Both the position numbers and the translations under genes were made by a program. The notes beneath the pieces are model-generated. The model searched no databases. It worked only from the letters and a program-made list of their open reading frames with translations, and was not told the DNA's origin. 64,000 bases of DNA from Tissierellia bacterium (GTDB lineage: Bacteria > Bacillota > Clostridia > Tissierellales > Peptoniphilaceae), in the NCBI GenBank assembly GCA_030529425.1, contig JAUMWX010000002.1, forward strand, positions 62,001 to 126,000, written 5' to 3'. Positions 20,834 through 30,697 of this stretch are shown piece by piece (position 1 is the first letter of the stretch; every line of letters starts with the position of its first letter).

Positions 20834-20859
20834 ATAAAAAAGACGACCCGAGTCGTCTT
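20834..20859 (-). terminator. intrinsic terminator between the membrane-protein gene and the fucosidase
   Basis: AAGACGAC and GTCGTCTT form an 8-bp stem around CCGA (20840-20859), followed on the minus strand by TTTTTATATC. It ends the glpK-led transcription unit just before the fucosidase ribosome site. Confidence 0.75.
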
Positions 20860-20905
20860 ATTTTATTGTATAATGAAGTATAAAAAATATATTCCGTTAC
20901 GGCAA

Positions 20906-21409
20906 TTATCTCTGCCATTCGCCATATTTTTCAAGATTATGTCTAAACTGTTCAGACTCGTCGAATTCAGACCAAAAGTACTTTTTTAATCCCATTTCCG
21001 CCGGTTCCGATTGAATATAAAAGCTCGTTCCGTATTTTCCGTAACTCAGTCTGATATTTTCATACAATTCAAAATGTTCTACTCCTTCAAGGATAAACTC
21101 CAATCCGTTATCGTATATTACAATAGTATCAAACTTTTGTTTTTTAAGCAGTGTAAAAACGGTTTTTATCATCCAAACTAAAAAAATATACTTAAATCCA
21201 AAAATTATGAATTCCACGCCTTCCTCTATCCAATTAACACGGAAATTCCTCGCAAATTCAAACATTGAAGTCTGAACATTTTGAAGTCTGGTAACAATAT
21301 AAATAGCAAATAGGATTATCCATCCAAAAGTTATGTTTCTGACCTTTCTACTATAAGGGTAATCATCCTTAGTAACGAGTTCATGTCTAGATATTTCTTT
21401 ACCTTTCAT
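20906..21409 (-). CDS. small membrane protein of unknown function
   Basis: A 167-residue protein with two hydrophobic spans ('ITFGWIILFAIYIVTRL' and 'FIIFGFKYIFLVWMIKTVF') in its first half. A soluble tail rich in Phe, Tyr and Glu follows ('DTIVIYDNGLEFILEGVEHF'), which has the beta-strand look of a PH-like domain, but I do not recognise a family. The start at 21409 has GGAGGTGAAT just upstream. It is the last gene behind glpK and the 169-residue anchored protein and ends at a terminator. Confidence 0.65.
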   Translation of the reverse strand: MKGKEISRHELVTKDDYPYSRKVRNITFGWIILFAIYIVTRLQNVQTSMFEFARNFRVNWIEEGVEFIIFGFKYIFLVWMIKTVFTLLKKQKFDTIVIYDNGLEFILEGVEHFELYENIRLSYGKYGTSFYIQSEPAEMGLKKYFWSEFDESEQFRHNLEKYGEWQR

Positions 21410-21515
21410 ATTCACCTCCAAGTTGTCTCCCAATCATTTAATACCCAAAACAATACAAATAACTGTATATAATTTATATAATTTAAGCGGGCTTCAAAAC
21501 AAAAACAGATACTTT

Positions 21516-22025
21516 CTATTCGGGAATCAATGACAAAAGCAGTTCTTCATACTCTTTGAATACCTTTTGAAATTCTTCGGGTACTTCTCTATAATTATCC
21601 GCCTGATAAATTTTACCTCCCAATTTAAACTTAAGACTGAATTCAACATCGGGGTTAAAATTTTCTTTAGGAGGATACTTTGACCAATTGGCAAGATCAT
21701 AATCTCTTAAGAAAGTTTTCACCGATTCCAAACCGTCCATAGATATAACATATCTGTCAATGCTTGTCTGATTTCCCTTTCCCGGATTTCTTTCTTTAAC
21801 CAATAACTCGGCATCGTCATAATTTATAACTTTTATCTGAATTTCAAGGGACGATTCCGGCTCGGACCTTGAAAAACTACAAAATTCAAGATTTGACCCC
21901 AAGTAATCAACATCATATAATTCGTCGGTTTCAACCTCATCATATTCAACAAGTTTGAACACGGTTAAAGAAATCAAAGCGATTAGTAAAATTGCAAAAG
22001 TGCTTGTAATCATCTTGATTTTCAT
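21516..22025 (-). CDS. hypothetical N-terminally anchored protein
   Basis: A 169-residue protein with one N-terminal hydrophobic segment ('MITSTFAILLIALISLTVF') and no lipobox cysteine, so probably a signal anchor or an uncleaved export signal. The rest is acidic and predicted extracellular. It contains 'YVISMDGLESVKTFLRDYDL' and a C-terminal 'EEFQKVFKEYEELLLSL' helix. No known motif. It begins one base after the glpK stop codon, so it is co-transcribed with glycerol kinase, though nothing shows a functional link. Confidence 0.65.
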   Translation of the reverse strand: MKIKMITSTFAILLIALISLTVFKLVEYDEVETDELYDVDYLGSNLEFCSFSRSEPESSLEIQIKVINYDDAELLVKERNPGKGNQTSIDRYVISMDGLESVKTFLRDYDLANWSKYPPKENFNPDVEFSLKFKLGGKIYQADNYREVPEEFQKVFKEYEELLLSLIPE

Positions 22026-22026
22026 T

Positions 22027-23565
<1,539 letters not shown>

Positions 23566-23638
23566 TTAATAATATTTTAACACTATGAACTTGAACGAAG
23601 TATAAATTATAAGGAAAGATATAATTTGCTCAAAAATA

Positions 23639-23662
23639 AAAGAACGGTCGAAACCGTTCTTT
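23639..23662 (-). terminator. intrinsic terminator of the copA-csoR-trxB transcript
   Basis: A 10-bp stem AAAGAACGGT / ACCGTTCTTT with a CGAA tetraloop, followed on the minus strand by TATTTTTGAG, 56 nt past the trxB stop. Confidence 0.8.
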
Positions 23663-23717
23663 CTTTCTAAAATAAATTAATTATTAAAACACTTTCCGTA
23701 ATACTGCATTCAATATT

Positions 23718-24644
23718 CTAGTGTTCCAAATATTTTTCAGCGGCAACCGCAGCAATTGCACCGTCAGCAGCTGCGTTTACAACTTGTCTTACATCCTTTA
23801 CTCTGACATCTCCCGCGGCAAATACTCCGGGTATATTTGTTTTCATATTGTAGTCGGTAGGAATATATCCTCTGTCCAATTCCACTTGTCCCTTTACAAG
23901 TTCAGTATTCGGAACATAGCCCACAAATATAAACAAACCAAAATCTTTGTCATTTTTATCCGCTTCAAAGTAAGTTATTTCTCCGGTAGATGTATTTTCA
24001 ACTTTTATCTTGTTTACCGCCATATCTCCGTAAATTTCTCTTACTTCACTGTTGTAAATAAAATGAATCTTTTCGTTTGCAAAAGCTTTTTCCTGAATTG
24101 ATTTTGCAGCTTTTAATTTATCTCCACGGTAAATTACAGTTACTTTTCTTGCAAATTTTGTCAAGAAAATTGCCTCTTCAACCGCTGCATCTCCACCGCC
24201 TATAACATAAACCTCAAGTCCTTGATAGAATGGACCGTCACATGTAGCACAGTAGGCAACTCCCTTACCTGTAAACTCCTGCTCTCCGTTTACTCCCAAC
24301 TTTCTAGGATTTGCTCCCGTAGCAAGAATTACGGCTCTTGCCTTGTATTCGTTGTTTTCGGATTTCAATATTTTTATATCGGATTTCAAATCAACTTCTA
24401 TAATATTGTCTGAAACTTTTTCCGCACCGAATCTTTCAGCTTGTGCAAGCATCTTGCTTGTAATATCAACTCCTGAAGGTTCTCCGTCTACACCCGGATA
24501 ATTGTCCACTGACAATGTCAATGCGATTTGTCCCCCGATTGTTTCTTTTTCAATTATCAATGTTTTCAAATTTGCTCTTGCGGCATAGATTCCTGCCGAA
24601 AGTCCCGCAGGGCCGGCGCCCAAAATAATTACGTCGTAAATCAT
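23718..24644 (-). CDS. trxB: thioredoxin reductase
   Basis: TrxB is an FAD enzyme that passes NADPH electrons to thioredoxin. The 308-residue protein has the FAD motif 'ILGAGPAGLSAGIYA', the redox pair in 'YCATCDGPFYQG' (Cys132, Cys135), the NADPH motif 'VIGGGDAAVEEA' and the C-terminal 'PGVFAAGDVRVKDVRQV'. Thioredoxin reduction would also serve the class Ia ribonucleotide reductase encoded elsewhere in the window. It is the last gene of the copper-led operon, 8 nt after trmL. Confidence 0.95.
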   Translation of the reverse strand: MIYDVIILGAGPAGLSAGIYAARANLKTLIIEKETIGGQIALTLSVDNYPGVDGEPSGVDITSKMLAQAERFGAEKVSDNIIEVDLKSDIKILKSENNEYKARAVILATGANPRKLGVNGEQEFTGKGVAYCATCDGPFYQGLEVYVIGGGDAAVEEAIFLTKFARKVTVIYRGDKLKAAKSIQEKAFANEKIHFIYNSEVREIYGDMAVNKIKVENTSTGEITYFEADKNDKDFGLFIFVGYVPNTELVKGQVELDRGYIPTDYNMKTNIPGVFAAGDVRVKDVRQVVNAAADGAIAAVAAEKYLEH

Positions 24645-24652
24645 ATTTCCTC

Positions 24653-25117
24653 CTATTTCATGTCGTAAAAATCTAATTGTCTAAGTGCCTCGTATAACAC
24701 GATATTTGCACAGTTGGATAAATTTAAAGATCTGTCCGTATCTTTTCTCATATATATTTTAATGCAATTATCAAAGTACTTATCAATTACATCACTATTT
24801 ATACCCTTAGATTCACTTCCAAACATTATATAGTCACCATCTTTATATTTTACATCCGTATAATACTTTTTAGCTTTTGTCGTTGAAAGATAAAGTGTCG
24901 CATCTTTTTTATACTGCATGAAATCCTCAAAAGAATCATGAATTACAAGATCAACATCTTCCCAATAATCTAAACCCGCTCTTCTTAAATTTTTATCATT
25001 CAGAATAAATCCCAACGGTCTGATTAAATGTAATCTCGTATTTGTAAGATTACATGTCCTTCCAATGTTTGCCGTATTTACTGCTATCTCCGGTTCAAAT
25101 AAAACTATATTTAACAT
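24653..25117 (-). CDS. trmL: tRNA (cytidine/uridine(34)-2'-O)-methyltransferase TrmL
   Basis: A 154-residue SPOUT-class methyltransferase that methylates the ribose of wobble base 34 in tRNA-Leu. Signatures are 'VLFEPEIAVNTANIGRTCN', 'LHLIRPLGF', 'YIMFGSESKGI' and the knot region 'IYMRKDTDRSLNLSNCANIVLYEALRQ'. Length is typical of the TrmL/CspR subfamily, which lacks extra domains. It overlaps the upstream HAD gene by 7 bases, so the two are translationally linked. Confidence 0.93.
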   Translation of the reverse strand: MLNIVLFEPEIAVNTANIGRTCNLTNTRLHLIRPLGFILNDKNLRRAGLDYWEDVDLVIHDSFEDFMQYKKDATLYLSTTKAKKYYTDVKYKDGDYIMFGSESKGINSDVIDKYFDNCIKIYMRKDTDRSLNLSNCANIVLYEALRQLDFYDMK

Positions 25118-25917
25118 AAATCTCCTTTTATTTTTATAACTGCATGATAAAATCCTTCCTCATCATTAGTTAAAGTCACATAATCCGCAATTTGCTTCAA
25201 TTTCTCAACCGCATTTCCCATAGCAATCCCATATCCGCTCTTATCCAACATTTCAAAATCATTGTCATAATCCCCGATTGATATAAACTCACCCATGGGA
25301 ATATCCAAATATTTTGACAATATCTCAAGCCCATTTCCCTTATTTACATCTTTGTGAGTTATGTCGATATTTCTTGCACCTGATACCGTTAAACGTACAC
25401 CGTCTATACTTCCGACCTCTTCAATAAACTCCTGACATTTTGACACATCTACAAACATAAAAAATTTCAAAACACTTACATTGTCAATCGCAAAATCATC
25501 AATGTCATCTCTTATGCAAAAATTAACCTGATAAATATCATCAGATACATGTAAATGTTTAACTCTGTCAAATACGAATTTATCCGAGTAGTAAGTATCC
25601 TTGTCATACAGTTGATAGTCCAGATTGTACTTTCTGGAAAGTTTGATAAGTTGCTTCAGAGATTCTTTTGAAATAGGTTTTCTGTATATCTCATTTCCCG
25701 ACTCATCGATTATTAATGCTCCGTTGTTGGCAATAATACAAGATTTTATACCTACCGAATCCGTAAGATACCTTATGGATTCATATACGCGTCCTGAAAC
25801 TGCAACGAATTTCATCCCCAAATTTTCTATTATTTTCAAAGCTTCCAAGGACTTGTTGCTAAATTTATGGTTTTTATTCAACAATGTTCCGTCTAAATCA
25901 CTTGCAAATATCCTCAT
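25111..25917 (-). CDS. Cof-type HAD-superfamily sugar-phosphate phosphatase
   Basis: A 268-residue HAD hydrolase of the Cof/IIB subfamily. Motif I is 'FASDLDGTLLN' (Asp7, Asp9), motif II 'KFVAVSGR', motif III a lysine in 'HKDVNKGNGLEILSKY', and motif IV 'FISIGDYDNDFEMLDKSGYGIAMGNA'. Relatives dephosphorylate sugar phosphates, flavin or pyridoxal phosphate; the substrate here cannot be told. It lies one base after csoR and overlaps trmL. Confidence 0.88.
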   Translation of the reverse strand: MRIFASDLDGTLLNKNHKFSNKSLEALKIIENLGMKFVAVSGRVYESIRYLTDSVGIKSCIIANNGALIIDESGNEIYRKPISKESLKQLIKLSRKYNLDYQLYDKDTYYSDKFVFDRVKHLHVSDDIYQVNFCIRDDIDDFAIDNVSVLKFFMFVDVSKCQEFIEEVGSIDGVRLTVSGARNIDITHKDVNKGNGLEILSKYLDIPMGEFISIGDYDNDFEMLDKSGYGIAMGNAVEKLKQIADYVTLTNDEEGFYHAVIKIKGDLC

Positions 25918-25918
25918 A

Positions 25919-26188
25919 CTATTTACCCATTTTCTGAATAATATTACTTATTTCTTGAATTTTTTGATCAACTTCCGAAAAATTTCCGTTCAGGGAGTCT
26001 TTTACACAATGTTCGATATGGGATTTCAATATTTCGTTGTTGGCAGATTTCAAAGCTGAATTGACCGCCATTATTTGATTTGAAATATCCAGGCAATATC
26101 TGTCTTCTTCAACCATCTTGATGATGCCGTCAATCTGTCCGCTGATAATTTTAAGTCTCTTTAATATTTTCTTATGATCTGCTTTCAT
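25919..26188 (-). CDS. csoR: CsoR-type copper-sensing repressor
   Basis: An 89-residue all-helical repressor that leaves DNA when it binds Cu(I). The metal triad Cys32 ('YCLDI'), His57 and Cys61 ('SHIEHC') has the exact 25- and 4-residue spacing of Bacillus CsoR, which argues for copper rather than formaldehyde or persulfide sensing. It directly follows copA, one base from its stop. The likely operator is the palindrome in front of copA, giving autoregulation of the whole operon. Confidence 0.92.
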   Translation of the reverse strand: MKADHKKILKRLKIISGQIDGIIKMVEEDRYCLDISNQIMAVNSALKSANNEILKSHIEHCVKDSLNGNFSEVDQKIQEISNIIQKMGK

Positions 26189-26189
26189 A

Positions 26190-26393
26190 TTACTTAATGC
26201 TTACTACTTCATAGCCTGCTTCATCGATTGCGGATTTTAGTTTTGCATCATCAAGTTCGTGATCAGCGGTCACTGTAGCTGTCTTTTCTTCCAATGAAAC
26301 CTCAACTTCCGCATCAAATCCCTTCAATATTTTTTCAACTCTCATTTTACAGTGATTACATGTCATTCCTTCAATAGTCAATATTTTTTTCAT
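26190..26393 (-). CDS. putative CopZ-like copper chaperone from an internal start in copA
   Basis: The last 67 codons of copA begin with ATG (26393), preceded at 6 nt by AGGAG (26400-26404). This would give a 67-residue protein 'MKKILTIEGMTCNHCKMRVE...' equal in size and layout to free-standing CopZ/HMA chaperones (CxxC at Cys12/Cys15). CopZ carries Cu(I) to CopA in the cytosol. E. coli makes such a chaperone from copA by frameshifting; here internal initiation is the inferred route. Production as a separate protein is not shown. Confidence 0.5.
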   Translation of the reverse strand: MKKILTIEGMTCNHCKMRVEKILKGFDAEVEVSLEEKTATVTADHELDDAKLKSAIDEAGYEVVSIK

Positions 26394-28742
26394 TTTTCTC
26401 TCCTCTATTTTTTGATTTTTTATATTTATATTAATATTTGAAATTTTTACTTTGCTTTCAGAATTTTTGCCTGTTTCTCTGTTTGCCTCTTGAATTTTGA
26501 AATTCTTAATTCTCAAGGAATTCGTAACTACAAAAACCGAACTCAAACTCATAGCAAAGGCTCCAAACATCGGATTCAATTTTAATCCGAACGGTAAATA
26601 AAACACACCCATCGCTACGGGGATTGCCAGTATATTATAGAAAAATGCCCAAAATAGGTTTTCCCTTATTATACCTAGGGTTCTCTTGCTTAATTTTATA
26701 GAATTTACTATGTCCTGTAAATTTGATTTCATCAAAACCAAATCTGCTGAATCAATTGCAATATCGGTACCGTCCGCTATCGCTATTCCTATGTCCGCTC
26801 TCATAAGGGCGGGCGCATCATTTATTCCGTCTCCGACCATGCAAACTTTAGCGTTTTCCATGTATTTTCTTACAATTCTGTCCTTATCCTGAGGTAACAA
26901 TTCAGCTTCAAAACTGTCAACTCCCACTCTTTGTGCCATATTCCGAGCGGTAAGTTTATTATCTCCGGTAAGCATAACGGTCTTCATGCCTAATTTTTTT
27001 ATTTGAGATATGGCTTCAATACTGCTGTCCTTTATTTTATCAGCGATAGCAAATATCAAAATTACACTCTCTTTATCAAACATATAAACCACCGTTTTCC
27101 CCTGATTTGAATATTCATTTGTAATTTTTTCTATATTAGAATATTCGATTCCGACATCTTTCATAAGTTTTGTATTTCCTATGAAATATATTTTATCCTC
27201 AACTCTCGCACTAACTCCCTTTCCGTCTATCGCTTCAAAATCCGATATACTTTTTACCTCATATCCGTTTTCTCTTGAATAGTTCACAATCGCATCGGCA
27301 AGCGGCTGTTGAGAATTATTTTCTATAGACAATGCTATTTCCAAAGCCCTATCCTTAGGATAATCGTTTATTGTAATTATATCTGTAACAATAGGACGAC
27401 CTTCAGTAATTGTACCTGTTTTATCAAATATCATAACATCCATTTTATGAAGATTTTCCAATGCATCCTGAGATTTAACCAAAATTCCGTTATCCGCCGC
27501 TTTCCCTGTAGCTACCATCATGGCGACCGGAGTAGCAAGTCCCAATGCGCATGGACATGATATTACCAAAACTCCTATGGCTATAGAAAAGGAAAATTCC
27601 AATCCGTATCCCATTATAAACCATGTTAAAAATGATATTGCCGAAATACTCATTACTATTGGAACAAACCCCCCCGAAACCCTGTCTGCCAGTTGGGATA
27701 TGGGTGCCTTCGTGGCGCTTGCTTCTTCCATAAGAGTTATGATTTTTGATATCGTAGTCTCGTCTCCCACATTTGTAGCTTCCATCAAAAAAGCTCCGTT
27801 TTTATTGATTGAGCCTGAAATAACTCTACTTCCCTTACCTACTTCAACAGGAATACTCTCTCCTGTAATTGCTGACTGATCGACTGAAGAGCTTCCCTCT
27901 TTAACAACTCCGTCAACCGCAATTCTTTCTCCGGGAATAATTTTAATAATATCTCCCTTCTTTACTTCTTCAATAGGAATCTCAATTTCCGCTCCATCAT
28001 TTACAACTATCGCAAAATCAGGCTGTATATCTATAAGTTTATTTATCGAATCCGTAGTCCTGGATTTTGATTTTGCCTCAAGATATTTTCCAAATGTTAT
28101 GAGAGTCAATATCATAGTTGATGTCTCAAAGTATATGTCATGCATGTACTTATGGACCATTTTCATATCTGATCTTCCCAATGCGTAACTAATCATGTAA
28201 ATGGTAAATATTCCATAAATCACTCCGGCTATCGAACCCAATGAAACGAGAGAATCCATATTGGGATTTTTATGTCTTAAAGCTTTAAATCCGTTTATAA
28301 AATAATTTCTATTTGCAAAAAGAATGGGTATCGAAATTAAAAACTGTGTAAAAATGAATATCCCCGCATTTTCAGGCTTGGTGAAAAAGTCGGGATAAGG
28401 CAGATACATCATATGTCCCATTGCTATGTACATCAAAAGTACCATGAGCGGAATTGATATTTTAAGCCTGTTTTTTAACTTTAATAAATCTTTTTCTATT
28501 ATTTCTTTTGGAGAAACTCTCTTTTCTTTTTTTTGTTTCTTCTCAAATGCTCCGTATCCGGCATTTTCAACCGCTTTCAATATAGTGTCCGAGTCGATTT
28601 CTTTATCAGATTTCACATCCATGGAATGAGTCATTAAACTTACATTAACTTCAATCTCGGGATCAATCTTTTTTACCGCCTTTTCTACCGCATTAACGCA
28701 TGCCGCACATGTCATGCCTTCTATTTCAAACTTTTTTTTCAT
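26190..28742 (-). CDS. copA: copper-exporting P1B-type ATPase CopA with a C-terminal CopZ-like domain
   Basis: An 850-residue membrane pump. Order: N-terminal heavy-metal domain ('GMTCAACVNAV', Cys12 and Cys15); membrane helices; actuator 'TGES'; transmembrane metal site 'SCPCALGLATP'; phosphorylation site 'DKTGTITEG'; hinge 'GDGINDAP'; last helices around residue 735. After that comes a polar linker (about 750-783) and a complete second heavy-metal domain (784-850, 'GMTCNHCKMRV', Cys795 and Cys798). A heavy-metal domain at the C-terminus is unusual. It starts at a methionine codon with its own strong ribosome site, so a free CopZ-like chaperone could be made as well. The promoter carries a CsoR-like operator. 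Confidence 0.95.
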   Translation of the reverse strand: MKKKFEIEGMTCAACVNAVEKAVKKIDPEIEVNVSLMTHSMDVKSDKEIDSDTILKAVENAGYGAFEKKQKKEKRVSPKEIIEKDLLKLKNRLKISIPLMVLLMYIAMGHMMYLPYPDFFTKPENAGIFIFTQFLISIPILFANRNYFINGFKALRHKNPNMDSLVSLGSIAGVIYGIFTIYMISYALGRSDMKMVHKYMHDIYFETSTMILTLITFGKYLEAKSKSRTTDSINKLIDIQPDFAIVVNDGAEIEIPIEEVKKGDIIKIIPGERIAVDGVVKEGSSSVDQSAITGESIPVEVGKGSRVISGSINKNGAFLMEATNVGDETTISKIITLMEEASATKAPISQLADRVSGGFVPIVMSISAISFLTWFIMGYGLEFSFSIAIGVLVISCPCALGLATPVAMMVATGKAADNGILVKSQDALENLHKMDVMIFDKTGTITEGRPIVTDIITINDYPKDRALEIALSIENNSQQPLADAIVNYSRENGYEVKSISDFEAIDGKGVSARVEDKIYFIGNTKLMKDVGIEYSNIEKITNEYSNQGKTVVYMFDKESVILIFAIADKIKDSSIEAISQIKKLGMKTVMLTGDNKLTARNMAQRVGVDSFEAELLPQDKDRIVRKYMENAKVCMVGDGINDAPALMRADIGIAIADGTDIAIDSADLVLMKSNLQDIVNSIKLSKRTLGIIRENLFWAFFYNILAIPVAMGVFYLPFGLKLNPMFGAFAMSLSSVFVVTNSLRIKNFKIQEANRETGKNSESKVKISNININIKNQKIEERKMKKILTIEGMTCNHCKMRVEKILKGFDAEVEVSLEEKTATVTADHELDDAKLKSAIDEAGYEVVSIK

Positions 28743-28757
28743 ACTACCTCCCTTCTC

Positions 28758-28774
28758 ATACCCCTATGGGGTAT
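28758..28774. promoter_or_regulatory. CsoR-like operator
   Basis: ATACCCC-TAT-GGGGTAT is a perfect inverted repeat with a G/C-rich core, the form described for CsoR operators. It lies just downstream of the copA -10 and upstream of its ribosome site, so binding would block transcription. Confidence 0.8.
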
Positions 28775-28778
28775 TTAT

Positions 28779-28807
28779 ATTTTATTATATGAGACTAACT
28801 ATGTCAA
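28779..28807 (-). promoter_or_regulatory. copA promoter
   Basis: A perfect TTGACA (28802-28807), 17 nt and TAAAAT (28779-28784) on the minus strand. The operator starts 5 nt beyond the -10. Confidence 0.75.
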
Positions 28808-28840
28808 TATTTCAATATCTCTTATCAAAATTTTAAGAAA

Positions 28841-28849
28841 TGATATAAT
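28841..28849 (+). promoter_or_regulatory. extended -10 promoter of the nadE operon
   Basis: TGATATAAT (TATAAT at 28844-28849) lies 16 nt before the nadE start, with a partial -35 TTATCA (28822-28827). The transcript would have a very short leader consisting mainly of the AGGAGGG ribosome site. Confidence 0.5.
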
Positions 28850-28865
28850 ATTCTCAGGAGGGCTT

Positions 28866-30689
28866 ATGAATAGAAATTTTATTAGATTGGCATCCGCCAA
28901 TATTGACTTAAATTTACTGAATGTCAAGAAGAATAAAGAAAATATAAAAAATTACATAGAATATGCAAATAAATTAAGTATTGATTTGCTTCAGTTTTCA
29001 GAACTGACTCTTACGGGAGTATCTGCCGGAGATATTACCGTAAATAAAGGTATCTTGGAAGAATCCAAACATGCTTTACTTGAGATAAAAAAATTCACAC
29101 GAAATATGAATTTGATTGTCAGCGTGGGATTGCCGTTAAATATAAACGGTGAAATATACAATGTTTTAGCAATTCTTAATAATGGTAATATTTTGGCGTT
29201 TATTCCTAAATTAAGCAATTACTACTATGCAAGGCATATGTGTGATTATCAAGGCGATATTGAGTTCTTTTTTGATGATAACATCCATAAACTGAGCAAT
29301 AATTTTGTATTTTCGGATAAGAATCATAATTTCAAAATAGGATTTGAATTTGAAGATGATTTTATGCACCGACCTGCAAAATATATTGAAAAGGATGTGA
29401 GCATACTTTCCATAGCAGGTTCATCTCCGGAATTTATAGGAAATCCTATACTTGATTTTTTGTCACAATATTCAATGAGAAACAAGGCTGTCAATTATGC
29501 CGGTCCAAGTTCGAGAGAATCTTCGACAAACGAGATGTATTCGGCGAGAAGAATAATTTTGGAAAATGGAGAGCTATTAGAAAATATTTCAAATTATAAA
29601 AACGGTATATCCTATACGGATATTAATTTGTACAATATCGGAAAACAAAACTATATTAAGTCCTATATTGTCAAATATGTTGATTTAAATGAGAGCGACT
29701 GCATTATAAAAAGAAATATTGATCCTTCTCCTTTCATACCTAAAATACATTCAGATTATGCGCATGTAATGCAAAATATTTTGAATATTCAATCCGAAGC
29801 TTTGAAAAGAAGACTTTCCGCAATTAAGGACAAAAAAGTATTCATAGGTATTTCCGGGGGACTTGACTCCACTTTGGCTCTTATAGTAACTTCGTTGACC
29901 TATTTCAAAATGGGATTGGATTCAAAAAATATCCAGGCCGTCTTAATGCCGGGCTTCGGAACCTCGACAAGAACTCTGATGAATGGTAGAAATCTTGCCC
30001 AATCCTACAATGCAACAATTAGTGAAATAGACATAAGTACATCGGTAACTCAACACTTCAAGGATATAGAACATGACCCGAATGATTTGAGTATAGTATA
30101 TGAGAACTCTCAAGCTCGCGAGCGAACCCAAATCTTAATGGATTTGGCAAACAAACATGGGGGAATAGTTCTCGGAACCGGAAACATGTCCGAAATAGCT
30201 CTTGGATGGGCAACATATAATGGCGATCACATGTCGATGTATGCGATAAATTCAGGACTTCCTAAAACACTTCTGAGGGAGGTTGTGAGATTTGTTGCAA
30301 ACAGTACCAATAACGCCCTGTTAAAAGATACTCTGAACGATATTTTGGAAACCCCAATTTCACCTGAATTATTGCCTACAAAAAATGATGAAATTGTGCA
30401 AAAAACTGAAGAAAATGTAGGTCCCTATGAATTACATGATTTCTTTATTTATCATTTCATCAGAAATCTGGCAAATAAAGATGATGTTTTATTTATGGCT
30501 AAGTTGGCATTTAAAGACAAATATTCTCATGAAGAGATTGAAAAATGGTTGAACAAATTTCTATTTAGATTTAAGACTCAGCAATTTAAGAGAAATTGCA
30601 TGCCGGACGGTCCAAAGATTTTAGATTTTTCGTTAAACCCGAGAAATGGACTTATAATGGCAAGTGATATTGACATAGATGCGTTTTAG
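28866..30689 (+). CDS. nadE: NAD synthetase of the long (glutaminase-fused) type, glutaminase cysteine missing
   Basis: NadE amidates nicotinate adenine dinucleotide to NAD. The 607-residue protein has the two-domain layout: a nitrilase-like N-terminal domain (1-~285) and an ATP-pyrophosphatase synthetase domain with 'ISGGLDSTLAL' (Ser330-Ser335). 'GTGNMSEIALGWATYNGDHMSMYAIN' and the C-terminal 'RFKTQQFKRNCMPDGPKI' are typical of this form. In the nitrilase domain Glu46 and Lys115 are present. The segment that normally reads 'ICEDLW' around the nucleophile reads 'FEDDFM', so the catalytic cysteine appears to be Glu163. The enzyme may depend on free ammonia. First gene of a four-gene operon. 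Confidence 0.88.
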   Translation: MNRNFIRLASANIDLNLLNVKKNKENIKNYIEYANKLSIDLLQFSELTLTGVSAGDITVNKGILEESKHALLEIKKFTRNMNLIVSVGLPLNINGEIYNVLAILNNGNILAFIPKLSNYYYARHMCDYQGDIEFFFDDNIHKLSNNFVFSDKNHNFKIGFEFEDDFMHRPAKYIEKDVSILSIAGSSPEFIGNPILDFLSQYSMRNKAVNYAGPSSRESSTNEMYSARRIILENGELLENISNYKNGISYTDINLYNIGKQNYIKSYIVKYVDLNESDCIIKRNIDPSPFIPKIHSDYAHVMQNILNIQSEALKRRLSAIKDKKVFIGISGGLDSTLALIVTSLTYFKMGLDSKNIQAVLMPGFGTSTRTLMNGRNLAQSYNATISEIDISTSVTQHFKDIEHDPNDLSIVYENSQARERTQILMDLANKHGGIVLGTGNMSEIALGWATYNGDHMSMYAINSGLPKTLLREVVRFVANSTNNALLKDTLNDILETPISPELLPTKNDEIVQKTEENVGPYELHDFFIYHFIRNLANKDDVLFMAKLAFKDKYSHEEIEKWLNKFLFRFKTQQFKRNCMPDGPKILDFSLNPRNGLIMASDIDIDAF

Positions 30690-30697
30690 GAGGCATT

